Assembly: GCF_017916325.1 (NCBI RefSeq)
Contig: NC_090159.1
Location: 353,501-417,500 of the forward strand
Origin: Leishmania martiniquensis
Lineage: Eukaryota > Euglenozoa > Kinetoplastea > Trypanosomatida > Trypanosomatidae
Direction of reading: 5' to 3'
Length of the DNA stretch: 64,000 bases
Below are positions 56,054-64,000 of the stretch, in pieces. Within the stretch, counting starts at the first letter, position 1, and every line of letters begins with the position of its first letter. The notes beneath the pieces were generated by a model that saw only the letters and a list, made by a program, of their open reading frames with translations, searched no databases and was not told the DNA's origin. The position numbers and the translations under genes were made by a program.

Positions 56054-59000
56054 ATGTCTGGCACCTCGTCTGCACGGGCTTCATCGGAAGCGGAGTCAGT
56101 CTCACGATGGCGCTCGCCACCACCGCCACCTAATGTGCAGAGCACCACGCGGCGGCCGCGCCCGCAAGAGAGCAGTGTACGTCCAGAGTGCGCTCCCAGC
56201 CTGCGCAGCCCGGGTGAAACGCATGAGGAAGCAAGCCGCTTACAGCGCGGCAGAGTCCGCCGGAGTGAAACAGCATCCGCTCGGGCCTGTTATCCACGCC
56301 GCTCGCCCGTACTTGGCGCCACGCTATCGCCCACCTCCCCGCACCTCGCAAGCCAGTCTCTCAACAGCGAACCAAGTCGTCACAGCAGCAGCGGCGGGCG
56401 CGTCGGCGGGCGCCACAGCGCCACCGCCGCGGCGGCCACCCGTTCTCCCCCCTCGCTGACTCCTTCGCCGGCGCGTCGGCGCGCGCACGGCAGCCGCGGC
56501 CGCACCCCTGCACTCACGATCGCCGACGCCGAAGCAGTTCGCGCCGCCCAGGAGTTCTCCATGGACGTATACCGGCAGCTGCACAGGCGACGGTTCACGT
56601 CCGTCAGTGAGGAGCTGTGCTTCTTGCGAAAGGACTTTGTGGCCTCCCGTAAGACGCTTGCGCTGCTTCACGAAGACAACACGCGCCTCGAGCGGGAGCT
56701 CATGGCGCGGGTGGCGGAGATAGGCGAACTTCGGAAGGCGCTGGAAGACGCGCAGAGAGAAGCAGAGCAGCAAGCGCCGGGTCAGCGTGTGCGGGCCTGC
56801 AGCAGCGGTTGTGTGAGAACGGATCTCTACGGCTGCACGCAGTGCAAGGTGTGCGGAACAACGAGCCTGTTGGTCGACGCGAGCGACGAGGTCCCGGCGC
56901 GGGGGGACGCTGAGAGTGCAGCGGTGACGAAGGCGCCCTCGTGGGTGTCCGCACAGCGCACCGGCCTCTCGCTCTATGCGGCAAGCGGGCAGCGGAAAGT
57001 CGGTGCGGCCTCCATCCGCGGCGCATCGGCGCCAGGCGTCGATGACGCCGATCCGCAGCAGCTCATTCGAGATCTGCGCGCCAACTTGGCGCGTCGGGAC
57101 ACTGCGCTGAACGAAGCGCAGATGGAGGTTGGCCAACTACACCACGTTCGCCAGACCCTGGAGACGGATCTGCGTCGACTACAGGACGATCTTTTGGAGG
57201 CAAAAAAGCAGCGAGATGCGCTGCAAGCGCAGCGGACGGCACAAGAGGAGCTGCACGCCGCAGCAGCTGCGCAAGTGGTCAGCCTCGAAGCACAGGTGCA
57301 GCAGCTGAAGGACGAAAAGGACAACATGCAGCGCCGACTGACGACAGCAGAGCTGTTATACGAGCACGCAGGTCCTCTGGGCGACGGTGGAGTGCTGGCA
57401 TCTGCCTCTGGTGATGGCGGCGCCCGTGCACACATGCAGGAGGAGGCACTGAGAGAGCAGCTACAGCTGTACCGGTCTAAGTGGCAGGCTGCTGAGGACG
57501 AAATGGAGCACCTTCACGAGCGCATCTCCCAGCTACAGCGTCAGCTGATCAGCAGCGGCGCAGACGACGGGGCAACGGCGGGGCTTCTGAAGCCGGTGGC
57601 GAAGGAGCTGAGCGATCCTGTCCAGGCTCTTGTCCAGGAAGCGAAGTACGTGGCGGACGTAGTGGCGCTTCGCCGGCAGCACCAGGAACAGTTGCAGCTG
57701 CAGATGGAAGAGGTGCAGCGACTGCAGCGGCGACTGGATCGAGCGCAAGAGAACGCCTCCTTCCACGAAGATCAGCTGCGTCAGCAGCGACAGGAAGATG
57801 CGCGGCAGCACCACAGAGAGGTGCAGGAGCTACAGACACAGCTCCGCACGGCGCAAGGTGAGCTCGTGAAGGCTCAGGAAGACCGTGAGCATCTCGCGCG
57901 GCAGCTGCGCCGCTCCACCGAGCAGCAGACCACTGTGGAGGTGCTGCGCAGCCAAGTCGATCAACTGAAGCAGCGACTTGGTGAAGTGGGGGCGGAGCTC
58001 GCGCAGGTGCGCGGGAGAGAAAAAGAGCTTTCCCTGCAGGCCCAGCGCGAGCGGCTGGCGCGCGCCAAGGCCGAGCACGACGTAGAGGCAGCGCAGGAGT
58101 TGTTGGAGCGTGAGAAAGCGGAAGCGCAGTACCTGCGAGAGGAACTGATACTAGCCCGCGAGCAGCTCGGCATGCACGAGGCCACCGAGAGGTCCGTGCC
58201 GGGCGCGGCGCCAGCACGCCCGTCGCTGCCCGGAACATGCGCACCCGGCGCCACCGAGGCAGGGGCGCAGCCACGCCAGTGTAGCGCACGCATTACCCGC
58301 TCCACAGTCGACGCCGAGGGCGACGCGGCAACGCTCTCTTCGGAGCTGAAGGGTTACGTTGGTCTCATGCGGGTGAACACAGCCTTGCAGCGGCGCATTG
58401 AGGAGCTTGAAGCGCGGGCTCAGCCACGCGACGGAGGAAGTTGCAGCCGGTGTGGGGGAAAAAACGCTGACCAACAGGAGACGCGGCAAGCGCCGTTTAC
58501 GGTCGCGGGAAGTGCGGAACGCTCATTGCCAAAGGTGTCACCCGAAGACGCCTCTTCGCCCTTGGTACTAGAGCTGCAGCAGCAGGTGGCACACCTTCAG
58601 ACGCAGCTCACTGAGGCCCTTCAGCGTCAGCATGTCCTTATGGAGGGCTACGCGGAGCGGGAAGAAGAGCGACTTCGGCTGATCAAGGACAACCAGACGC
58701 TTGCTGATGGTGTCGAGCTTCTCGAGAAGCAGCTGCGCAAGTACCGAGCGAAGTGCGCACGCAAGGCAATCGAGAGCTGCGCCGGTGGCTACCGAGCCGA
58801 GGCACCAGCGCCAGTGGCCAATGTGGAGGGACGGATGAAGGTTGATGTGGAGGAGGAGCCGCTGAGAGAGTGCCGTCAATGCCGCGTCACGCCACCACGT
58901 GAAAGTCGCGCGCGCAGTCGTCTGCAGACGGCCCGCGCTCAGGATCGAGACGCGGTCGCGTGGCGAAACCCGGACGGGAAGCAGCGGCAACCACAACTGC

Positions 59001-59491
59001 AGCAAGTGAGCGACGACAAGGCAGCAAAGCAGGCGCAGTGCCCAGCATGCGGCAGCTGTCGAGGCAATGACGATCACCCTCGTACGACTGCCTGCACCAC
59101 ATGCCCAGCCTCGGCTGCGTCCCTCGCTGTCGTGTGTGGTGCCGGCGCGACTGGGGCGACAGATCGCCCTGATGTTGTGCGCCACCGCTCCCCGCCGCAC
59201 ACAGTGGAGTGGCTCGCTCGGGATGACCTGGTACCTACGTTGTGTCTTCAGCCTCGGTGGTTCCCTTCAACCTCAGTGCCGTCCTCTCCCCTCTCATCCG
59301 CGCAGCCATCAAGGCGCGAGACGCACGGCGATGACATCGCACCCCCAGCGGAGCCACAACGCCGCCACGCGTCGGCTGGACAGCGTCATGAACGAGCCTA
59401 TCCGCCACCGCTTCGCCCCTGTCTCCGTGTGCACGGGAGCATCCTACCGCCGGTGTACTGCCCCTCCCTCGTAGCACACAGCAGTAGTTAG
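56054..59491 (+). CDS. Long coiled-coil protein with scattered CxxC motifs
   Basis: This 1145-residue protein begins with a roughly 160-residue Ser/Arg/Pro-rich disordered region. Heptad-rich, Gln/Glu/Leu/Arg-dominated sequence follows, covering about 165-240, 335-720 and 835-905 (for example LRQQRQEDARQHHREVQEL and VDQLKQRLGEVGAELAQV), and would form an extended coiled coil. Breaks in the coil carry short Cys motifs: GCTQCKVCG (near 260-268), CSRCGG (near 797), CRQC (near 939), and CPACGSC with TACTTC (from about 996). They could bind zinc or cross-link. No motor, kinase or membrane segment is present. Long coiled-coil proteins of this type in trypanosomatids are often cytoskeletal, basal-body or flagellar, but location is unknown here. 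The open frame extends to GTG at 55529; 56054 is the first in-frame ATG and gives a natural N-terminus. Confidence 0.75.
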   Translation: MSGTSSARASSEAESVSRWRSPPPPPNVQSTTRRPRPQESSVRPECAPSLRSPGETHEEASRLQRGRVRRSETASARACYPRRSPVLGATLSPTSPHLASQSLNSEPSRHSSSGGRVGGRHSATAAAATRSPPSLTPSPARRRAHGSRGRTPALTIADAEAVRAAQEFSMDVYRQLHRRRFTSVSEELCFLRKDFVASRKTLALLHEDNTRLERELMARVAEIGELRKALEDAQREAEQQAPGQRVRACSSGCVRTDLYGCTQCKVCGTTSLLVDASDEVPARGDAESAAVTKAPSWVSAQRTGLSLYAASGQRKVGAASIRGASAPGVDDADPQQLIRDLRANLARRDTALNEAQMEVGQLHHVRQTLETDLRRLQDDLLEAKKQRDALQAQRTAQEELHAAAAAQVVSLEAQVQQLKDEKDNMQRRLTTAELLYEHAGPLGDGGVLASASGDGGARAHMQEEALREQLQLYRSKWQAAEDEMEHLHERISQLQRQLISSGADDGATAGLLKPVAKELSDPVQALVQEAKYVADVVALRRQHQEQLQLQMEEVQRLQRRLDRAQENASFHEDQLRQQRQEDARQHHREVQELQTQLRTAQGELVKAQEDREHLARQLRRSTEQQTTVEVLRSQVDQLKQRLGEVGAELAQVRGREKELSLQAQRERLARAKAEHDVEAAQELLEREKAEAQYLREELILAREQLGMHEATERSVPGAAPARPSLPGTCAPGATEAGAQPRQCSARITRSTVDAEGDAATLSSELKGYVGLMRVNTALQRRIEELEARAQPRDGGSCSRCGGKNADQQETRQAPFTVAGSAERSLPKVSPEDASSPLVLELQQQVAHLQTQLTEALQRQHVLMEGYAEREEERLRLIKDNQTLADGVELLEKQLRKYRAKCARKAIESCAGGYRAEAPAPVANVEGRMKVDVEEEPLRECRQCRVTPPRESRARSRLQTARAQDRDAVAWRNPDGKQRQPQLQQVSDDKAAKQAQCPACGSCRGNDDHPRTTACTTCPASAASLAVVCGAGATGATDRPDVVRHRSPPHTVEWLARDDLVPTLCLQPRWFPSTSVPSSPLSSAQPSRRETHGDDIAPPAEPQRRHASAGQRHERAYPPPLRPCLRVHGSILPPVYCPSLVAHSSS

Positions 59492-60475
59492 CCCCACTTT
59501 CGCACCTCTCCCTCCCTCCCCCCGACCCCCAAAGACGCCGCCGCCACAACGACGGCAGCTGCGTGCTGCATGGAAGAGAAGCTCTATGAAGAGAGGGAAG
59601 CCGGAGGGAGAGGAGGGAGAGGAGGGACATGTGCGACTGCTCCGCTTACTATTGCCTTCCCCTCCCTCCCCCCTACAACCCGTCGCCCTATGTGCGGTGC
59701 CTCTCAGGGCTACTCTCGAGTGTGCTGCCCCGCTTACAATGCCCCTCATATGTTGGCCTCCTGGGAAAGGGTCTCCGGACATGCGCGCGTAAGAGCTTCG
59801 TCCCGACCGCCTGTGGATGTGCGAGCGGGGAGAGAGAGAGAGTGGCGAGTGCAACCGTCCGCTATCGAGCAGAACGAAGAGAGCGCATTGCGGTGCGCAG
59901 GAAGAGGAAAAGAGGTGCCGGTCGGCAAGGTCATCTCGCTGCCCTCGGGCCTGTGAAGAAGTTGGAGTAGGGGAGAGGAGGGGCGTTGATGACGGCAGAG
60001 AGGGCTGGGCAAGAGGTTCCGCCACCTTTTCCCACCTCACACACGCGCATCTCATCTTGCCGAGGAGGCGGACTATTCGAGCTCAGGGGCGCACGTGCGT
60101 GTGTGGCACAATACGGGGATGATGTCCAACGGTGCAGAGGGACACGCACGAGGCTTCTCTCTCTCTTTCCTCTGGTGACTGCGCCTCATCCCCTTTGAGT
60201 CAGTGGTGTCGCAAGAGAGTGCCCGGCCACACGTCGCCCCGCCTTGTCTCCACCCTCCCCCCTCTCTCATATGGCGGTATCTTCGTACCACTCGCATGAC
60301 AGGCTCTCCTCCTTGTCTCTGCCCTCACCACTGTCGTCCCCCCTCTCTCTCCTTCCCCGTTGTCATAGAGGCATGCGCTGAGACGCGCGACCGAGCCGAT
60401 TTGCGCCCCATTCACAGGCCTACCTGCACACACGCACGCATCACTCCCCCTTCTCACGTAAAGAGGAAGCCGCTC
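59492..60475 (+). other. Spacer with purine repeat and acceptor-like tract
   Basis: It holds a tandem GGAGGGAGA repeat (59603-59627) and a pyrimidine tract (60336-60362) ending GTCATAG with AG at 60367-60368. A two-codon upstream ORF (ATG at 60373) precedes the main start. No other gene is seen. Confidence 0.5.
59603..59627 (+). repeat. GGAGGGAGA tandem repeat
   Basis: Nearly three head-to-tail copies of a 9-base purine unit lie at 59603-59611, 59612-59620 and 59621-59627. The spaced GGG runs, with one more upstream at about 59594, also fit a G-quadruplex pattern. Confidence 0.8.
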
Positions 60476-61570
60476 ATGGCAGCAACGGTTAAGCGGCAGC
60501 TGAGCGGATGCGGCTGGCGCCTATCACGTGGTGCTTGTGCTCCCCCTGCTGGCTCACTCCACTGGGGTGGCCTCTCACACACCACGGCGGGTGCGGCTTC
60601 TAGTGCAGCAGGCGCTCGTGCGGTCGTACCCCCCGCCTCCTCACGCGGCTTCGCATCACCCTCCTCTCTTCTCCTTTGCCCTCGCCGCTTCTTGTGGAAC
60701 CCCTTCGCGTCGGGCGCCACAAACTCTGTCTCGGCAGCGCACAATACCGAAAAGCAGCGAAATGCTGAGCGCCACGAACAGCTGGCAGGAAATGCGCCCC
60801 ATAGCGCCGATCTTGAACAGCTTTCTGATGCGTGCTTGGACCTGCTCAAGGCGTGCAGCGGCAACGCGGTCGGGTCACCGGTACCCGACACGCTCGACGA
60901 GCTTGCACGCGATCGCATTTTGATACTCGTGCGTGTTCTTCTACATGAGCACCACCGCCCCCCGGCAGAGCAGTTCGACCTCGTCTACGCCGCGCTGTGC
61001 TTGCCAGCCGTGCAGCGGCGCCGGCAGGTGCAGCGGTGCCTGTTCGTAGTCCTTCGCTCTGTTGTTCCAGAGGCGCTCTATCGCGTGTTCGAAAGCGTGG
61101 ACCTCGTCGTGGCGCAAGCCGATGAGCGCTCTCTGCGCCAGCGCGATGTGCTGAGGACGTTTACGCATGCCCAACTCGGAGAACTTCAGGTACCGGGCGG
61201 GCTGGCAGCGGAGGAGGTGCTCTCGGTGTACGCGGAGGACATGAAGGCAATGTTTCCGGCACTCGTCTCTTGTCCGGCGTGGCAAGTGATGGAGCGCGAT
61301 GCTGTGACGATCGCCCTAAAGGCGAAGCTCTTCGCACTGCTCGGCCACCTCTGTGCCGAATTTGACGAGGACAAGACCGGCAAGGTGAGGCTGGCGGATC
61401 TACGCTCCACGGCGGAGCGCGCCCTCGGAAAGGAGCAGGCCTCGCGGCTGCTTCACGGAGCGCAGGCAGACAAGGACGGCATGATTGCCTACGCACAGCT
61501 GGCGGCCCTGCTCACGAGACCACCCCAGAGGAAGTCGGTAACGGCAGAGAGAGAGGGAGAGCGAGGCTAA
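60476..61570 (+). CDS. Predicted mitochondrial EF-hand protein, function unknown
   Basis: The 364-residue protein starts MAATVKRQLSGCGWRLSRG and has about 90 residues rich in Arg, Ser and Ala with very few acidic residues. That fits a mitochondrial presequence, though it is longer than most. The body (about 120-290) is helical (ILILVRVLLHEHH, then CLFVVLRSVVPEALYRVFESVDLVV) and matches no family I know. The C-terminus has an EF-hand pair. Loop 1 (297-308) is DEDKTGKVRLAD, with Asp instead of Glu at position 12. Loop 2 (about 330-341) keeps D-x-D-G and Ile but lacks the first Asp and the final Glu. Calcium binding would therefore be weak or restricted to loop 1. The start at 60476 is the first in-frame ATG after the acceptor at 60367-60368; the longer open frame from 60203 is unlikely. 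The tail is basic. Confidence 0.7.
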   Translation: MAATVKRQLSGCGWRLSRGACAPPAGSLHWGGLSHTTAGAASSAAGARAVVPPASSRGFASPSSLLLCPRRFLWNPFASGATNSVSAAHNTEKQRNAERHEQLAGNAPHSADLEQLSDACLDLLKACSGNAVGSPVPDTLDELARDRILILVRVLLHEHHRPPAEQFDLVYAALCLPAVQRRRQVQRCLFVVLRSVVPEALYRVFESVDLVVAQADERSLRQRDVLRTFTHAQLGELQVPGGLAAEEVLSVYAEDMKAMFPALVSCPAWQVMERDAVTIALKAKLFALLGHLCAEFDEDKTGKVRLADLRSTAERALGKEQASRLLHGAQADKDGMIAYAQLAALLTRPPQRKSVTAEREGERG

Positions 61571-62447
61571 ATGCTGGAAGAGAGGCAGAGAGTCGCATTG
61601 ATTTGGGGTGAGGGGAGAGAGGGATCTCGTCACGGCGGATCGGCGCTGTCTCTGCGAAAAAAAAAGAAGCAGAGATGTGGTGGATGCACGGCGAACACAC
61701 CCGCCCGCCCCCTAATGACAAAGTGCATCCCTTGCAGTGATCGCACCTAAGCACGAGCTAAACGAGAATGGGGAGACAACAGCGAGCGCATCGATCACCC
61801 TCTCCCTCTTGGCGCTGCTATGCATTGGAGCCCTGTAAGGTGCGCAGCAGTTCATGCCCAGCATGTGTCTCTTCGGATGGAAGGAAGAGGGACAAGCATC
61901 CTGGCGTCTATGGGGTGCCATTCTGTACAGTTGTGGGGTGGCCCTCACACACACACCCCAGCTCTCCTCCCTCGGCCTACTCGCTCCTGTCGCCTTCACT
62001 GGAACCGTAATTCACCCTCTCTTCCCTATAAGCGCGTCTGGCCGTCATGTCGTCAGCTAGCGAGTTTCCCTCCCCTTTTTTCTGCCGATGTGCATCTGTC
62101 ACCGCGCCTGCGATGACGCTCGCACGGGCGTGCAGGGTGGGGGGAGCTGACGCTACGGCACTTTACCTGCTTTGACTTGGGCTTCCGCTTTCCATGTCAT
62201 GCTCTGCGCGCGTGTCTACATGTGTGTGTGTGTGTGTGTGGCAGTGGAGGGAGGGGAGGAGGAGGAGGGGCTCTGCATTGACTCGGATGGCAGACGTGGC
62301 GGTCCTTCAGACGGCGTGAACAAAACTTGCCAGCGCTGTGATCCTCTCGCCCTCCCTCGTTCCTCTCCTGCCGCCTCCGCGCCTACCTCACCAGACGGAG
62401 TCGCCTAAAATGACCGGCGCTTGCCTCTTCCACTACAAAGCAGCGAC
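61571..62447 (+). other. Spacer with A-run and GT repeat
   Basis: An A-run (61657-61665), a GT repeat (about 62220-62239) and a pyrimidine tract (about 62340-62380) with AG near 62394 are seen. Small ORFs in all frames are short and poorly composed. Confidence 0.5.
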
Positions 62448-62681
62448 ATGTCAGCAGCCGGTTCTGCAGTGGCACACGTGCTGCCTAGGACTGGACGCAG
62501 TCACGGCTTCATCACACACAACGCCAGCACCTTAGCTCACCCCGCTGCCGCACATGCATCACTGCCGCATCGGCTTCTGAGCCGCTCTCACAGGGCCAGC
62601 GCCGAGTTGCGTGAGCTATTGGCCCAGTGTGAGCGGGTCGGCTACACCGAGCTCGGCGCGGTGCTGCCCAGGGGTGCGTGA
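62448..62681 (+). CDS. Possible small protein of 77 residues
   Basis: The ORF begins MSAAGSAVAHVLPRTGRSHG and ends with a helical segment SAELRELLAQCERVGYTELG. The latter reads like a folded peptide rather than random GC-rich translation. A pyrimidine tract and AG (about 62340-62394) lie just upstream, as for other genes here. Against it, an earlier ATG at 62410 in another frame would open a 42-codon ORF first, and 77 residues can occur by chance in GC-rich DNA. It could also be a fragment of a decayed gene, since other coding-like stretches appear in different frames up to about 62990. No family is recognised, and function cannot be suggested. Confidence 0.3.
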   Translation: MSAAGSAVAHVLPRTGRSHGFITHNASTLAHPAAAHASLPHRLLSRSHRASAELRELLAQCERVGYTELGAVLPRGA

Positions 62682-63450
62682 CCCACGCCATCCGTGCGGC
62701 AGGACGAGGTGCACCACGGTTTGTATCGCAGTGGGCGTACGCGTGGGTGTCCCTAACGTGCTGTGGATCTATCTGCCCGCACCCACCAAGCTCCGCGAGC
62801 GCCAAGCAGGACGTCTCTCTCTTCCATTACACATCTTGTGTGGTCCATTTCAGCCCGCAGGTATCTGCCTCGTGTGCGCAGCGGTAGCTGACGCCGCAGA
62901 TGCGGTGGTGGGCGTAGAAGTAGGACCCTTGCGCGGCATCGCGCCTCTGCTCCGCATGTGCCTGTGTGCGTGGTATTCGTGTGCCGAGCACGGCCATATG
63001 GCCTGCAGTCACTCACTTCACCAACCCGTCCTCCATTCCCACTTCCATCTCCTGCCGCCTCCGCTCAAGTCACGCACGCACACACACACACACACATCAA
63101 CTTTACGAAGTTGGAGAGCAGCAAGAGAGAGAGAACGGAGAGTGTAGGCTAGGATAGCACACGCCTGTGCCTCGGTGCGTCGAATCCTCGTCGTCGACCC
63201 TGCCCCCTCTTGCCACCACCACACCCTGCTCTCTCTCTCTGTGGCATTCGGGTGTCGCCGTTTGGATTCTTCGAGTCTGCTCTCGCCTTGCGGCCCCTCT
63301 CAGCATCACCCGCACTAGCGTCATTACCATTCCACCCTCAACCTCTCCGCTTTTTTTATCCCCAGAAGCATAGGCGCGCGCTGCCAGAGAAGACGCCTTC
63401 GAAGCATCGACGGACAGGCTTGTTGCTTGGTGGGGGAGGGCAGGGAAGGA
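62682..63450 (+). other. Spacer with CA repeat and strong acceptor
   Basis: It contains a CA repeat (about 63075-63095) and a final pyrimidine/T-rich tract with AG at 63364-63365. Coding-like stretches in shifted frames at about 62690-62990 are not assembled into any continuous ORF. Confidence 0.45.
63332..63365 (+). promoter_or_regulatory. Predicted spliced-leader acceptor for the last ORF
   Basis: A C/T-rich stretch containing a run of seven T bases ends ATCCCCAG with AG at 63364-63365. The first ATG after it is 63451, with 85 bases of leader. Confidence 0.55.
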
Positions 63451-64000
63451 ATGCGCCGCAGCGCAATACCTCGGCGGGCGCGTCCCCCTCTCCGCCTCTC
63501 AGCAAGCGGGAGCGTGGGTGAGGAGGCGCAGTCGTTATCCGCGCAGGCCGCCACGGTGACCTTGATGTGCACCAGCAGGGGCAGCCCGGGCCGCAGGTTT
63601 GGCGAGTGGCACGTGGGCATCCCACTTACCTCCTCTACTGCGGCACGGGCGGAGGCGTGTCTGTGCGGCAGCATTGCCACTGCCAGGCGTCCTTCGCGGG
63701 CGCTGACGTGCGCAATGCGATGGTGCACTATGCCCACGACGGAGGTATCTGCATGTGATGCGAGCGTGAACACGGACACCCCTGCGCCCACAGGCTCACC
63801 TGTAGCGTTCGCCGATCGTGCAGCACGGCCGATGAAGGCCCCCAAGAGGACGGCGGCCACATCAAGTCGAGAGGCGCCGACAACGTCGCCGATTCCGCCA
63901 TCGCTCACATCCAGCTGCGGTAGCCCCCATACCCCTCACCCCCGGCATAAGGCTCCGCCCACGTCTGCCCCCCCGTCTGTGGCGCAGGCAGTACCGGTGA
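63451..64000 (+). CDS. Partial ORF running off the right edge, hypothetical
   Basis: From the ATG at 63451 the frame stays open for 183 codons to the end of the window, so the C-terminus is missing. The visible part is Arg/Ala/Ser/Thr/Pro-rich with scattered Cys. It becomes more Pro/Ser-rich toward the edge and looks like the disordered N-terminal region of a larger kinetoplastid protein. No domain is recognised. Support comes from the strong acceptor at 63364-63365, the absence of an earlier ATG after it, and mostly G or C third codon positions. Against it, other frames also look protein-like. One + frame covers about 63523-63758 and contains VWRVARGHPTYLLYCG. An antisense ORF lies at 63324-63908. 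Frame choice is therefore uncertain until the continuation is read. Confidence 0.4.
   Translation, partial: MRRSAIPRRARPPLRLSASGSVGEEAQSLSAQAATVTLMCTSRGSPGRRFGEWHVGIPLTSSTAARAEACLCGSIATARRPSRALTCAMRWCTMPTTEVSACDASVNTDTPAPTGSPVAFADRAARPMKAPKRTAATSSREAPTTSPIPPSLTSSCGSPHTPHPRHKAPPTSAPPSVAQAVPV

Noticed and set aside
60203..60475. Upstream extension of the EF-hand protein
   Set aside because: The predicted acceptor at 60367-60368 lies inside it, and the translation is low quality; 60476 is the first in-frame ATG after the acceptor.
1..64000. tRNA, rRNA, CRISPR, insertion sequences or a full retroposon
   Set aside because: No cloverleaf with conserved boxes, regular spaced repeats, transposase/reverse-transcriptase motifs or terminal repeats were noticed. 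Degenerate short retroposons (SIDER type) in spacers cannot be excluded by eye; a profile search would decide.

Overview
The window looks like a piece of a trypanosomatid nuclear chromosome, most likely Leishmania or a close Leishmaniinae relative. Every well supported gene is an uninterrupted ORF on the + strand. The genes are separated by 0.5-1.9 kb spacers rich in GT/CA microsatellites and pyrimidine tracts. Many starts have a pyrimidine tract and an AG just upstream, as expected for spliced-leader trans-splicing. The DNA is GC-rich, and the encoded proteins carry long Ala/Ser/Pro/Gly-rich disordered insertions. The whole 64 kb reads as the interior of one polycistronic transcription unit: no strand switch, tRNA, rRNA, CRISPR array or autonomous mobile element was seen. 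Species and chromosome cannot be fixed from the sequence alone.

Layout, 0-16 kb: an RFC1-like clamp-loader ATPase (19-2004); a protein of unknown function (2618-4264); a meiotic MND1 homologue with a long extension (5027-6292); an F-box/kelch protein (6824-9769); the outer-arm dynein light chain LC1 (10472-11104); then a frame-broken locus (about 12189-15359) whose zinc motifs match dynactin p62 (DCTN4). Layout, 16-33 kb: an ATRX-like SNF2 ATPase (15941-19912); a zinc-finger/2H-phosphoesterase protein (20740-22206); a giant protein with TRAPPC10/Trs130 features (23016-30809); and a membrane-associated protein with a C-terminal J domain (31554-32849).

Layout, 33-64 kb: a CRT/DMT-like transporter (33459-35120); a DEAH helicase closest to PRP16 (36382-39627); a formin with a PTEN-like N-terminus (40903-44499); a basic C2CH-like protein (45049-45846); a small single-pass membrane protein (47070-47807); a degenerate EF-hand protein (48993-51833); a Cys-rich PLAC8-like protein (52732-55107); a long coiled-coil protein with scattered CxxC motifs (56054-59491); a predicted mitochondrial EF-hand protein (60476-61570); a possible 77-residue gene (62448-62681); and a final ORF running off the right edge (63451 onward).

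The genes do not form a pathway operon. Neighbours cover DNA replication and recombination, chromatin, flagellar motility, dynein/dynactin, secretion, actin and RNA processing, which is normal for trypanosomatid polycistrons. In such organisms, regulation would be mainly post-transcriptional through the spacers. The most unusual items are the disrupted DCTN4-like gene, the zinc-finger/2H combination, the PTEN-formin fusion without a phosphatase signature, and two isolated TA-repeat islands.
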